DNA of 64,000 bases, taken from assembly GCA_002746645.1 (NCBI GenBank), contig PDPU01000033.1, positions 1-64,000 of the forward strand, given 5' to 3'. The stretch is from Gammaproteobacteria bacterium (GTDB taxonomy: Bacteria > Pseudomonadota > Gammaproteobacteria > Granulosicoccales > Granulosicoccaceae). Under the pieces are notes generated by a model. The model searched no databases and was not told where the DNA came from. It saw only the letters and a program-made list of their open reading frames with translations. Shown here piece after piece: positions 17,787 through 26,697 of the stretch (position 1 is the stretch's first letter; each line of letters opens with the position of its first letter). The position numbers and the translations under genes were made by a program.

Positions 17787-18000
17787 ATGGTCGCTCGTTT
17801 CGACGGGGGCGCGATCAGTTCCCATGGCGGTGACTTGCTGCTCCGCGAACTCGTCAAACGCCTCGATCCGTTCAACCGCCTGGCTGCGTGCTTCACGAAT
17901 TACCGGCGTGAGAACCTGCTCGAACACCATGTGCGATCCCTTCTCGCTCAGCGCATATCCGGCATTGCCTTCGGCTACGAGGATCCCGGATCCCAACGAC
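17787..18000 (+). pseudogene. Remnant of an IS1380-type transposase N-terminus
   Basis: The frame MVARFDGGAISSHGGDLLLRELVKRLDPF...LEHHVRSLLAQRISGIAFGYED matches the N-terminal pattern of IS1380-family transposases (FDGG, GGxLLLRE, HxxxxLxxQRIxxxAxGYED). About 70 residues are left of some 430. After GYED the family pattern (N-D-x-x) moves to another frame at the GGATCCCGGATCCC junction, so it is both truncated and frameshifted. The catalytic domain and inverted repeats are not recognisable. It abuts the 3' end of the DJ-1/PfpI gene. Not functional. Confidence 0.75.
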
Positions 18001-18010
18001 GCAGTAGCCG

Positions 18011-18721
18011 TTATCCGGCGTTTTCGGTGAAGCGCGCAGCCAGAGCTTCGAGCATCAGCTCCGCTACAGCAGCAACGGAAGCAGGGTTTTGTCCAGTCAC
18101 CAGCTGACGATCACGAACCGCATGGGACTTGAAGTTGTCCGTGCCCTCAAACGCCGCACCCTGTGCACGCAGTGTCTCTTCCAACAGGAAAGGCACCGTC
18201 TCAGCCATGCCCACGGCAACCTCTTCCGCGTTGGTAAATCCACTGACCTTGTGTCCGGCAACTACTGGCTGCCCATCGGCCCGAAGAGCACCCACCAGAC
18301 CGGCAGGTCCATGACAAATTGCGCCGATTGTGCCGTCGTTGTCGTAGACCTTGCCTACCAGCGCTCCCAGGGCCACATTGTTTGCGAAATCGAACATGGT
18401 GCCGTGACCTCCTGGCAAGAAGACTGCGTCAAATGCATCTGGATCGAGATCGGCGACCGCCGGCGTGTTCTTGAGCTCGGCCATGGCCGCATCATCCACC
18501 AGGAAACGCTGTACCTGTGCGGGACGTTCATCCGGATTTTCCTTGACACTGCCGGGATCAAACGGCGGATTACCTCCCTGAATGGATGCCAGGGTCACGG
18601 CGTGCCCTGCATCTTTCAATGCCCAGTAAGGCGTTGCCATTTCATCGAAATAGAATCCGGTCAGTTTTCCGCTGTTACCAAGGGCGTTGTGGGATGTCAG
18701 AACGATAACCACGTTTGCCAT
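18011..18721 (-). CDS. DJ-1/PfpI (Hsp31-like) family protein
   Basis: The 236-residue product belongs to the class I glutamine-amidotransferase-like/DJ-1 superfamily. GGHGTMFDF and the nucleophile elbow AICHGPAGLV (Cys) are clear, and SGFTNAEEVAVGM and DRQLVTGQNPASV match the Hsp31/HchA-like branch. Members act as glyoxalase III or deglycase-type stress enzymes; which reaction applies is not decided. ATG 18721 has GGAGG nine bases upstream. It lies downstream of, and in the same direction as, the LysR gene. Confidence 0.9.
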   Translation of the reverse strand: MANVVIVLTSHNALGNSGKLTGFYFDEMATPYWALKDAGHAVTLASIQGGNPPFDPGSVKENPDERPAQVQRFLVDDAAMAELKNTPAVADLDPDAFDAVFLPGGHGTMFDFANNVALGALVGKVYDNDGTIGAICHGPAGLVGALRADGQPVVAGHKVSGFTNAEEVAVGMAETVPFLLEETLRAQGAAFEGTDNFKSHAVRDRQLVTGQNPASVAAVAELMLEALAARFTENAG

Positions 18722-18848
18722 TTCGGCGTCCTCCGGAAGATGCAAGGTCTTCAGGATACCCCCCGGTAGCCGGGCAGAGAAATCGGATTTTCCGGTTTAT
18801 GAAATCGCGAGAGGTAATACCGAGATCCCGGAGAGGGCGGACAGGGGT

Positions 18849-19763
18849 TCACTGTCCGGCGAAATTTGCCTTGATCAAATCACGGAACCATACCTGTGAG
18901 GGGTCCCGTTGAACCGTTGACACCCAGGCCATGCAATTGGCTACCGGCGGGACGTCTACCGGGCAGGGGTCAACGGCAAACCTGCCGAAACGTGTCAGGC
19001 TGCAGGAGATGAAATCCGGCACGGTGGCAATAAACCTGTTGTCGGCCAAAGTCGCGAGCAATAGCGAGAACTGCGACAAACCCACAGCCACATGACGCTG
19101 GCGCCCCATCTCTTCCAACTTTTCGTCCACAAAGCCATTCAGGTTGCCACGTGGGGTCACGATGGCATGAGGCCTGCCACAGAAATCGTCCAGATCTCTG
19201 ATCGGAGGCTGTTCCGAATCCCGCATCACCACCCATTTGGCACTGAAAAGCTTCATCACCCGTGTTGTTGCCGACAGATCGTCGCGCAGATAGCCGACAG
19301 CTGTAGTGATCTCGCCGGAAGCCAGCATGTCAGGAAGGGTGCGATAGTCCCCGATACGAACCACCAACTCGCAGTTGGGTGCAGTATTCTGGATAGCACG
19401 AGTCAATGCCGGCAACAAGGCATAGGCAACACCATCCGTACATCCCAGACGGAACTCGCGGTGGTCCCGCTCCGGATTGAACTCCAGGGTCCCCCCGACA
19501 GCGGCGGACAATGCCTCTATATGTGGCCTGGTTGCTTCAACCAACTCAAGAGCACGTACGGTAGGCTCCAGGATCCGGCCATTGCGTACAAGCAGTTCAT
19601 CATCGAATACCTCGCGAAGCCTGGCCAGAATTCCGGACACGGTCGACTGGGCCAGATGCATTCTGGCGGCTGCCTTGACCGTGCTGCGCTCTTCGACAAG
19701 AGCAACCAAAGCGGTGAGCAGGTTCAGGTCGATCTTGCCAAGACTTGTCCGGCTGAATGTCAT
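18849..19763 (-). CDS. LysR-family transcriptional regulator
   Basis: The 304-residue product has an N-terminal winged helix-turn-helix (DLNLLTALVALVEERSTVKAAARMHLAQSTVSGILARLREVFDDELLVR), followed by a periplasmic-binding-like effector domain. The pattern resembles the NodD/SyrM-like branch of LysR regulators. It is 127 bp upstream of the DJ-1/PfpI gene in the same orientation and may regulate it; LysR genes more often regulate a divergent neighbour, and none is present here. Start at 19763 is the only methionine next to the conserved domain. Confidence 0.93.
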   Translation of the reverse strand: MTFSRTSLGKIDLNLLTALVALVEERSTVKAAARMHLAQSTVSGILARLREVFDDELLVRNGRILEPTVRALELVEATRPHIEALSAAVGGTLEFNPERDHREFRLGCTDGVAYALLPALTRAIQNTAPNCELVVRIGDYRTLPDMLASGEITTAVGYLRDDLSATTRVMKLFSAKWVVMRDSEQPPIRDLDDFCGRPHAIVTPRGNLNGFVDEKLEEMGRQRHVAVGLSQFSLLLATLADNRFIATVPDFISCSLTRFGRFAVDPCPVDVPPVANCMAWVSTVQRDPSQVWFRDLIKANFAGQ

Positions 19764-19961
19764 CTTCGGGTGCCCCGCAATACGCAGCGTCACCGGCAAG
19801 TCGGCGGCGAGTGCTTTTCGAGGATGGATCAGTGACGCGGCCGTCGGTCGAGGGCGGCTTGCTGCTGTTGCGTGTTGCGGCTGTTCGTCTTGCGAACTGC
19901 CTCCAGCTGCTGCCGAATCAGGGAATCCGCATCATCGCCACCGACCGGTTCTGTTCCGAGG

Positions 19962-20054
19962 TGGCGGAGAGAGAGGGATTCGAACCCTCGATGGAGCTTT
20001 CAACCCCATACTCCCTTAGCAGGGGAGCGCCTTCAGCCACTCGGCCACCTCTCC
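19962..20054 (-). tRNA. tRNA-Ser (GCU)
   Basis: Read on the minus strand, GGAGAGG pairs with CCTCTCC, the anticodon stem CTCCC/GGGAG holds GCT, the variable arm is long as in class II serine tRNAs, the T-loop is GGTTCGAATCC, and CCA is encoded. Follows tRNA-Arg, as in the csrA-linked tRNA cluster of other gammaproteobacteria. Confidence 0.97.
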
Positions 20055-20099
20055 GTATCGGGATGCTGTTGCTTCAGCCGAACTGGCCTCGGCCGGAAA

Positions 20100-20176
20100 T
20101 GGCGCGCCCGGAAGGATTCGAACCTCCGACCGCCTGGTTCGTAGCCAGGTACTCTATCCAGCTGAGCTACGGGCGC
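20100..20176 (-). tRNA. tRNA-Arg (ACG)
   Basis: The 77-base element folds with acceptor GCGCCCG/CGGGCGC, anticodon ACG in the stem CCTGG/CCAGG, T-loop GGTTCGAATCC, and encoded CCA. ACG is read as ICG after deamination by TadA. Promoted by the TTGACG/CATAAT pair just upstream. Confidence 0.97.
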
Positions 20177-20194
20177 GTAGTTCCCAAGACGGGA

Positions 20195-20223
20195 ATTATG
20201 GCGGCAGTTGCCGCCGGCGTCAA
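20195..20223 (-). promoter_or_regulatory. tRNA-Arg/Ser promoter
   Basis: On the minus strand TTGACG (20218-20223) and CATAAT (20195-20200) are 17 bases apart, five of six matches in each box. The predicted start near 20188 is followed by a GC-rich discriminator (TCCCG), typical of stringently controlled tRNA promoters. The spacer consists largely of a 7-bp perfect inverted repeat. Confidence 0.65.
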
Positions 20224-20254
20224 GCGAAATTCGCCCCTGATTTTCGCTTGCGCC
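20216..20254 (-). terminator. csrA terminator hairpin
   Basis: CAAGCGAAA and TTTCGCTTG form a 9-bp stem with a 12-base loop, extended by GGCG/CGCC with one bulged base. It follows the csrA stop by about 20 bases. A second perfect hairpin GGCGGCA-GT-TGCCGCC (20200-20215) follows. The arm of the first hairpin contains the tRNA -35 box. Confidence 0.55.
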
Positions 20255-20275
20255 TTTGCCGAGATGATCCGGGCG

Positions 20276-20506
20276 TCAGCCCTCGGCGGCTTCGAGTCGC
20301 GTCACGTTCGCGGGCATCTCTTCAGGTGATCCGAGTTCGTCCTGTTCGCGCTGGATGCGCTCGTACACTTCTTCACGATGCACGGCAACCTCGCGTGGTG
20401 CATTCACACCGATACGTACCTGATTACCCTTGACACCCAGCACGGTGACCGTCACTTCATCACCGATCATCAAGGTTTCGCCGACTCGTCGAGTCAATAT
20501 GAGCAT
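20276..20506 (-). CDS. csrA: CsrA/RsmA carbon storage regulator
   Basis: CsrA is a small dimeric RNA-binding protein that represses translation by binding GGA motifs in mRNA leaders. The 76-residue sequence has the invariant [24 protein letters not shown] start and the RNA-contacting [18 protein letters not shown]. It is about 15 residues longer than E. coli CsrA, with an acidic tail ([15 protein letters not shown]). GAGGA lies upstream of the ATG. It stands between lysC and tRNA-Arg/Ser, a conserved position. Confidence 0.98.
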   Translation of the reverse strand: MLILTRRVGETLMIGDEVTVTVLGVKGNQVRIGVNAPREVAVHREEVYERIQREQDELGSPEEMPANVTRLEAAEG

Positions 20507-20845
20507 AGTGGTCTGTCCTCACGTCACGCCAGAGGAGCACTCGGCTCCTGCCACGGCAGTTCCTGGTTTTTCCTGCCGACAGAACTGTGCGTCTGTCGAC
20601 AGTACGTGGGATTATGTCGACGAATATGTGATCGAAGTGGCACCCAAGCAGATATGCTGAAATGTTTTACATTCCACCACTGTTGGCTGCTGATTTCGTG
20701 CTTCGACTGTGCATTCAAGGCCGTCAGAAGTGACTTTTACGCCAGAGTATTGACAAATTGCAAACGAAGGTGACAAGGTCGATGACCAGTCTTGACTGGC
20801 TCGATTGATGCGTGGCAGAAATCCGGAGGCTCGGGGATCTGTCGA
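20507..20845. other. csrA-lysC intergenic region
   Basis: These 339 bp are AT-richer than the surroundings and hold no credible gene; the short ORFs in the track lack homology cues. It should contain the csrA promoter (a CATAAT on the minus strand near 20609-20614 is a candidate -10) and the lysC 3' end. CCAGTC-TT-GACTGG at 20786-20799 is a small inverted repeat that could end lysC transcripts. Confidence 0.5.
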
Positions 20846-22096
20846 TCAGTTGAATTCGGTCACGACCTGCTCATCGGCCAGCTCGAATTCCTCGTGCAGT
20901 GAGCGAACGCCGAGCTCGGTGTATTTCTCGTCGATGACGACGGAGATCTTGATTTCCGAGGTGGCGATCATCCGGAGGTTGATGCCCGCATCGGAGAGCG
21001 CCTTGAACATGCGACTGGCGATGCCCGCGTGCGAACGCATGCCCACACCCACGATCGAGAGCTTGGTGATGCGGTCGTCTCCCGAGACGGTCTTGGCACC
21101 GATATCCTGCTGATGGGTGGTCAGGTAGTCGATGACACGCTTGTAATCGTCGCGATGTACCGTGAAGGTGAAATCGGTCGTGCCGTCGGCACCGATGTTC
21201 TGGATGATCATGTCGACCTCGATGTTGAGCTCGGCAATCGGCCCCAGGATCGCAAAGGCGGTACCCGGCTTGTCGACGACGCCCGTGACCGTGACCTGGG
21301 CTTCGCTACGGTTGATGGCAATACCGGATACCAGCGCATTCTCCATGTCGTTGTCCTCGTTGTCCAAAGTGATAAGAGTGCCGGGGCCGGGCTCGAAGGT
21401 CGAGAGCACGCGGAGTGGCACGCGCCACTTGCCGGCAAATTCCACGGCGCGGATCTGCAGTACCTTCGAGCCGAGACTGGCGAGTTCGAGCATTTCCTCG
21501 AACGTGATGCTGTCAAGACGACGCGCGCGTGATTCGACCCGCGGATCGGTGGTGTAGACGCCATCGACGTCGGTGTAGATCTGGCACTCGTCGGCCTCGA
21601 GGGCCGCGGCGAGGGCGACTGCCGAGGTATCGGAGCCACCACGACCGAGCGTGGTGATGTCGCCCTTGTCATCGACACCCTGAAAGCCTGCAACCACCAC
21701 CACGCGACCGGCGTCGACGTCGCCACGAATGCGCTCGGGATCGATCGATTCGATACGCGCCTTGCCGTGACTGTCGTCGGTACGGATCGGCACCTGAAAA
21801 CCCGTGTAGGACACGGCATCGACACCGAGTTCCTTGAGTGCCATGACGAGAAGCGCGATCGTCACCTGCTCGCCGGTCGCAAGCAACACGTCGAGTTCGC
21901 GCACGTCGACAACGCCGCTTTTCGAGATTTCGCGCGCGTAGCCAACGAGCTTGTCGGTCTCACCCGACATCGCCGACAGCACCACGACCAGCCTGTCGCC
22001 AGCCTCATGCGCCGATTTCAGTTGCAGCGCAACCGCCTGGATGCGTTCGATGCTGCCGACGGAAGTGCCGCCGAATTTCTTGACGAGAAAAGCCAC
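20846..22096 (-). CDS. lysC: Aspartate kinase
   Basis: LysC phosphorylates aspartate, the first step to lysine, threonine and methionine. The kinase core is clear: VKKFGGTSVGS, SAMSGETDKL, LATGEQVT, GRGGSDTSAVALA and DVDGVYTTDPR. Two C-terminal ACT domains (about residues 265-416) give lysine/threonine feedback control. The ORF track starts 77 codons early; the family start is the GTG at 22096 (VAFLVKKFGG), with AGGGC upstream, giving 416 residues against about 411 in Pseudomonas. It lies downstream of alaS in the same direction. Confidence 0.96.
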   Translation of the reverse strand: MAFLVKKFGGTSVGSIERIQAVALQLKSAHEAGDRLVVVLSAMSGETDKLVGYAREISKSGVVDVRELDVLLATGEQVTIALLVMALKELGVDAVSYTGFQVPIRTDDSHGKARIESIDPERIRGDVDAGRVVVVAGFQGVDDKGDITTLGRGGSDTSAVALAAALEADECQIYTDVDGVYTTDPRVESRARRLDSITFEEMLELASLGSKVLQIRAVEFAGKWRVPLRVLSTFEPGPGTLITLDNEDNDMENALVSGIAINRSEAQVTVTGVVDKPGTAFAILGPIAELNIEVDMIIQNIGADGTTDFTFTVHRDDYKRVIDYLTTHQQDIGAKTVSGDDRITKLSIVGVGMRSHAGIASRMFKALSDAGINLRMIATSEIKISVVIDEKYTELGVRSLHEEFELADEQVVTEFN

Positions 22097-22199
22097 TTCC
22101 CGATGCCCTGCCCTGTCTGGATGTTCTGATGAAGAAGGATTGAATGCGTGGTGTGCCGAAACCTCTGCGGACGATGACGACAACGAGCCCGAGTGGCGC

Positions 22200-24833
22200 T
22201 CAACCAAGCTGCTCGCCGAGCCATGCGCGTGCCTTGTCGAAGGCAGCATCGATACCGGCGAGCGACTCCGCCCCACCCTGCGCCATCGCGGGTTTGCCGC
22301 CACCACGACCACCGAGTTCGCCGGCAACGAGTTTCAGCAGATCACCGGCACTGATCGATGACTGCAGGGGCTCGGCCACGGTGGCGATGAGAGCGGCCTT
22401 GCCGCCGTGCTCACTGGCCAGCAGCAGCACGCTGTTGTCGATCTTCTGGCGAAGCTCGTCGGCGAGTGTTCTGAGTGCCTTTGCGTCAGCATCGGGCACT
22501 GCCTTCAGAAGTACGTTTGCCGTGCCGATGCCGATGGCCTCGCTGGCGAATTCACCGCTTGCGCTCGCGGCAAGGCGCGACTGGAGCTGCTCGATCTGGC
22601 GTGCCAGTTCGCGATTCTCGCGCTGCAACTGCTCGACCTTCTGCAATACCTGCCCGCGCGGGGCATGGAGCGCCTCGGCCACGTGCTGGAGTTCGCTGTC
22701 GGTACCCTGAGCATGTGCAAGTGCAGCATCGCCGCTGATCGCCTCGATGCGACGGACACCGGCAGAAATGCCACCTTCGGACACGACGCGCACGGCGCCG
22801 AGATCGCCCGTGGCCGCCACATGCGTGCCGCCACACAGCTCGACCGAACGATCACCGAGCTTGACCACACGCACCTCGTCACCGTATTTCTCGCCGAAGA
22901 GAGCCATGGCGCCCATGGCGAGCGCCTCATCGAGGCTCATGACCTGCGTCTCGCAGGGGCTGTTGGCGCGCACCTCGCGATCGACCCAGCGTTCGATGGC
23001 CTGCATGTCGGTCTCGCTGACGGCGCCCTCGTGCGAGAAGTCGAAACGGAGGTACTGGTCGTTGACCAGCGAACCACGCTGCTCGACGTGCGAGCCGAGC
23101 ACGTCGCGAAGCGCACCGTGCAGCAGGTGCGTGGCCGAATGATTGCGGCGGATACCGGCACGGCGTGTCTCGTCGATGATGGCGAACACCTCGTCACCGA
23201 CCGCAAGGTGCCCGCTGTCGAGTACACCGGCGTGCGCAATCGCCTGACGCATCTTCTGGGTATCGGCCACATCGAAGGTGGATTCGGCGGTCTCTTCGCT
23301 GCCGCCGACCAGCAGACGCCCCGTATCACCCACCTGACCACCCGATTCACCGTAGAACGGCGTCCGGTCGAGGATGACCCAGGCGCTCTGCCCGGGTTCG
23401 ATGCTCGGCACCGATTCGCCGTGCACGAAGAGTTCGGTGACCTTCGCACTGGCGCGCGTCTCGCTGTAGCCGAGAAATTCGCTCACCGACTCCGGTACGA
23501 AGTCCGCCGTCGTTGCCGCGAAGTGACTGGCGGCCCGCGCCCGTTCGCGCTGCGCCTGCATGTGCTCCTCGAAACCCTCCATGTCGAGTTCGAGCCCGCG
23601 CTCGCGGGCGATGTCGGCGGTGAGGTCGGCCGGGAAGCCGTAGGTATCGTAGAGGCGGAAGATGACCTCACCCGGGAGGATCCTGCCCCCGCCGAGCTTT
23701 GCGACCTCCTCCTCGAGAATGCCGAGCCCCGAGGCCAGAGTGGCCGCAAAGCGCTTTTCTTCCTTGAGAAGCTGCGCCTTGACCTCCCCTTCAGCCGCAG
23801 CCAGTTCCGGAAAGGCCGCGCCCATTTCGGCCACGAGCGCCGGCACCAGCGCATGGAAAAAGGGCTTGTCGGCACCGAGCTTGTGCCCGTGACGAGAGGC
23901 GCGGCGAATGATGCGCCGGAGCACGTAACCACGTCCCTCGTTCGAGGGCAGCACGCCATCACAGATGAGAAAGGCGCAGGAGCGGAGGTGATCGGCGATG
24001 ACACGCAACGAGGGCGAGTCGAGGTTTTCGACACCGAGTTCGGCAGCCGCCGCCTTGATGAGCCTCGCGAACAGGTCGATCTCGTAGTTCGAATGCACGT
24101 GCTGAAGCACGGCGGCAATGCGCTCGAGGCCCATGCCGGTATCGACGCAGGGTTCGGGCAGCGGCGTCATGGTGCCATCGGCCGACCGGTCGAACTGCAT
24201 GAAGACGAGGTTCCAGATTTCGATGTAGCGATCGCCGTCTTCGTCTGGCGATCCCGGAGGGCCGCCCGGGACATCGGGACCGTGGTCATAGAAGATTTCC
24301 GAGCAGGGACCACAGGGGCCGGTATCACCCATCATCCAGAAGTTGTCTGCCGCACCGATGCGCACGACGCGCTCGGCCGGCACGCCGATATCCTCGAGCC
24401 AGATGGCTTCGGCCTCGTCGTCTTCCTCGAAGATCGTGACCCAGAGTCTGTCCTGCGGCAGCCCGAGTTCCACCGTGAGGAATTCCCAGGCGAAGCGGAT
24501 GGCGTCCTTCTTGAAGTAGTCGCCGAAGCTGAAATTGCCCAGCATCTCGAAGAAGGTGTGATGCCGCGCGGTATAGCCGACGTTGTCGAGGTCGTTGTGC
24601 TTGCCGCCCGCGCGTACGCAGCGCTGCGAGGTGACCGCGCGCTTGTAGTCACGCACCTCCTCGCCCGTGAAGACGTCCTTGAACTGCACCATGCCCGCAT
24701 TGGTGAAGAGGAGCGTCCTGTCGTTGCCGGGCACGAGCGAACTCGATGGCACGATACGGTGCCCGTGCGCCTCGAAATAGGACAGGAAGCGATCACGAAT
24801 GTCGGAGGTGGTGACCGGAAGCGAGGTACTCAT
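22200..24833 (-). CDS. alaS: Alanyl-tRNA synthetase
   Basis: AlaS charges tRNA-Ala and edits mischarged Ser and Gly. The 877-residue protein is of normal length. It begins TTSDIRDRFLSYFEAHGHRIVPSSSLVP, includes the class II motifs (FFEMLGNFSFGDYFKKDA, DTGMGLERIAAVLQ), the editing-domain zinc residues HSATHLLHGALR and CGGTHV, and a C-terminal Ala/Gly-rich domain (GGRGGGKPAMAQGGG-like). ATG 24833 starts the family domain. Downstream of recX by 45 bp, so probably in the recA-recX transcript or with a promoter inside recX. Confidence 0.98.
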   Translation of the reverse strand: MSTSLPVTTSDIRDRFLSYFEAHGHRIVPSSSLVPGNDRTLLFTNAGMVQFKDVFTGEEVRDYKRAVTSQRCVRAGGKHNDLDNVGYTARHHTFFEMLGNFSFGDYFKKDAIRFAWEFLTVELGLPQDRLWVTIFEEDDEAEAIWLEDIGVPAERVVRIGAADNFWMMGDTGPCGPCSEIFYDHGPDVPGGPPGSPDEDGDRYIEIWNLVFMQFDRSADGTMTPLPEPCVDTGMGLERIAAVLQHVHSNYEIDLFARLIKAAAAELGVENLDSPSLRVIADHLRSCAFLICDGVLPSNEGRGYVLRRIIRRASRHGHKLGADKPFFHALVPALVAEMGAAFPELAAAEGEVKAQLLKEEKRFAATLASGLGILEEEVAKLGGGRILPGEVIFRLYDTYGFPADLTADIARERGLELDMEGFEEHMQAQRERARAASHFAATTADFVPESVSEFLGYSETRASAKVTELFVHGESVPSIEPGQSAWVILDRTPFYGESGGQVGDTGRLLVGGSEETAESTFDVADTQKMRQAIAHAGVLDSGHLAVGDEVFAIIDETRRAGIRRNHSATHLLHGALRDVLGSHVEQRGSLVNDQYLRFDFSHEGAVSETDMQAIERWVDREVRANSPCETQVMSLDEALAMGAMALFGEKYGDEVRVVKLGDRSVELCGGTHVAATGDLGAVRVVSEGGISAGVRRIEAISGDAALAHAQGTDSELQHVAEALHAPRGQVLQKVEQLQRENRELARQIEQLQSRLAASASGEFASEAIGIGTANVLLKAVPDADAKALRTLADELRQKIDNSVLLLASEHGGKAALIATVAEPLQSSISAGDLLKLVAGELGGRGGGKPAMAQGGAESLAGIDAAFDKARAWLGEQLG

Positions 24834-24878
24834 GAGAGGGCGCTGGAACTGTCGGGAAAAACATTTCATTATAGCGCG

Positions 24879-25478
24879 TCATGGCGCGTCTTCGATGGCG
24901 GCACGCGCCGTACGCTGCGCCACATCGGCCGCACGCCGCGCCGTGGCCGAATCGAAACCGCGGGCCCGGAGAAAGCGTGCCTGTCGGGCGCGTTCACGCT
25001 GTTCGCCACTGGCGAGTTCGGCATCCGAGAACCGCCGTTGCAGGGCCTCGGTGGCATTTCCGACCCAGTCTTCCTGACCCAGTTCGTCAAGCGCGTCGCG
25101 CTGCAACTCGCTGTCGATGCCGCGTTCACCGAGCTTCGCGCGGATGGCGAGCGGTCCGTAGCCCTTGTCGCGTCGCTGTTCGGCCAGTGAAGCAGCGTAA
25201 CGCGCGTCGTTCAGGTAACCGGCCTCGACCAGCGCGTCGAGCACGGCTTCGATGACCTCGGCCAGCGTTTCGGCATCGATTTCCGCCACGCCGGCGCCGG
25301 ATTCGAGCTCACTCGCCCGCCGGTTGCGGCGCTTGCGGCCGGACGCCTGCGGACGTGAGAGCTTGCGGGTGAGTTCGGCGCGGGAGTGATCGCGCCGCGC
25401 AAGCAGGCGCACGGCGCGATCATGCAGGCTGCGATACAGCGATGAATCAGGCGTCTTCAGCGAGCGCAGCCTCGGCAT
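24879..25478 (-). CDS. recX: Regulatory protein RecX
   Basis: RecX binds and restrains RecA filaments. The family pattern is visible: [54 protein letters not shown] and [12 protein letters not shown]. At about 199 residues it is longer than the usual 150 because of an Arg/Glu-rich insert ([23 protein letters not shown]). The start is uncertain: ATG 25478 or ATG 25499, both inside the recA 3' end, so recA and recX overlap by 32-53 bp and are translationally linked. Confidence 0.93.
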   Translation of the reverse strand: MPRLRSLKTPDSSLYRSLHDRAVRLLARRDHSRAELTRKLSRPQASGRKRRNRRASELESGAGVAEIDAETLAEVIEAVLDALVEAGYLNDARYAASLAEQRRDKGYGPLAIRAKLGERGIDSELQRDALDELGQEDWVGNATEALQRRFSDAELASGEQRERARQARFLRARGFDSATARRAADVAQRTARAAIEDAP

Positions 25479-26493
25479 CGTCCTGTTCGGATGCCGCATC
25501 CGCCTTGCTCAGCAGTTTGGCGCGGAGCTTCTGCTCGATGTCATTGGCGATATCGGGGTTTTCCCTGAGGAAGTTGCGCACGTTTTCCTTTCCCTGGCCG
25601 ATGCGATCGCCGTTGTAGCTGTACCAGGCGCCCGCCTTGTCGACGAAGCCATGCTGCACGCCGAGATTGATGAGTTCCCCTTCGCGCGAGCTGCCTTCGC
25701 CGTAGAGAATCTCGAACTCGGTCTGGCGGAAGGGGGGGGCCATCTTGTTCTTGACCACCTTGACGCGCGTTTCGTTGCCGATGATTTCATCGCCCCGCTT
25801 GATGCCGCCGATGCGGCGAATGTCCATGCGCACCGATGAATAGAACTTCAGCGCGTTGCCGCCCGTGGTGGTTTCGGGGCTGCCGAACATGACGCCGATC
25901 TTCATGCGGATCTGGTTGATGAAGATGACGAGCGTGTTGGTACGCTTGATGTTGCCGGTGAGCTTGCGCAGCGCCTGTGACATCAGCCGCGCATGCAGAC
26001 CGACATGGGAATCACCCATGTCGCCTTCGATTTCGGCTTTCGGCGTCAGCGCGGCAACCGAATCGACGACGATGATGTCGACGGCGCTCGACCGCACCAG
26101 CATGTCGACGATTTCCAGTGCCTGATCACCCGTGTCCGGCTGGGAGATGAGGAGATCGTCGACGTTGACGCCGAGCTTTCCGGCGTATTCGGGGTCGAGA
26201 GCGTGCTCGGCATCGACAAACGCCGCGGTGCCACCGGTTTTCTGGCACTCCGCAACGACCTGCAGCGCCATGGTGGTCTTGCCCGAGGATTCAGGGCCAT
26301 AGATTTCGCAGATGCGTCCGCGCGGCAGGCCGCCGATGCCGAGTGCGATGTCCAGCCCCAGCGAGCCGGTGGAAATGACGTCGATGTCACGCAGTATGGC
26401 GGAATCGCCCATGCGCATGATGGTGCCCTTGCCGAACTGCTTCTCGATCTGCCCGAGGGCGGCGGCAAGCGCCTTCTGCTTGTTGTTGTCCAC
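25447..26493 (-). CDS. recA: RecA recombinase
   Basis: RecA forms ATP-dependent filaments on single-stranded DNA, drives strand exchange and triggers LexA self-cleavage. Walker A is GPESSGKTT, the DNA loops are [21 protein letters not shown] and [28 protein letters not shown], and the acidic C-terminal tail ends [13 protein letters not shown]. Start is the GTG at 26493 ([21 protein letters not shown]) with AAGGAGA eight bases upstream; the ORF track start is too early. Length 348. I see no E. coli-type CTGT-N8-ACAG LexA operator upstream. Confidence 0.99.
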   Translation of the reverse strand: MDNNKQKALAAALGQIEKQFGKGTIMRMGDSAILRDIDVISTGSLGLDIALGIGGLPRGRICEIYGPESSGKTTMALQVVAECQKTGGTAAFVDAEHALDPEYAGKLGVNVDDLLISQPDTGDQALEIVDMLVRSSAVDIIVVDSVAALTPKAEIEGDMGDSHVGLHARLMSQALRKLTGNIKRTNTLVIFINQIRMKIGVMFGSPETTTGGNALKFYSSVRMDIRRIGGIKRGDEIIGNETRVKVVKNKMAPPFRQTEFEILYGEGSSREGELINLGVQHGFVDKAGAWYSYNGDRIGQGKENVRNFLRENPDIANDIEQKLRAKLLSKADAASEQDDAEAALAEDA

Positions 26494-26697
26494 TGTTGCG
26501 TTCTCCTTGGTGAGTGGTAATGCGACCAGCGACATCCGTGACCGTGTCGCGCAGAGGCATTGTCTCACAGGAAAACAGTGGGAGCACTGTATAGACTGTA
26601 AATGGAATCAGACAGGCATGCAGGCCACACACCTGTCGAACGGCAGCAGTGACGGAAACCGCGCCCGGACGCCGCCGGGAAGGAATAGGATGCCGCG

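Noticed and set aside
20750-20760. TTGACA on the plus strand as a promoter
   Set aside because: No plus-strand gene follows and no -10 lies 16-18 bases downstream.
20378-20773. 131-codon plus-strand ORF over csrA and its upstream region
   Set aside because: It begins antisense to csrA and continues into AT-rich noncoding DNA; no family pattern.
22407-25190. 927-codon ORF on the plus strand
   Set aside because: It is antisense to alaS and recX, which have complete family motifs; its composition is typical of a high-GC shadow frame.
26570-26600. LexA operator upstream of recA
   Set aside because: CACTGTATAGACTGTAA has a good left half but no matching right half; ACAGTGGGAGCACTGT has half-sites in the wrong order.
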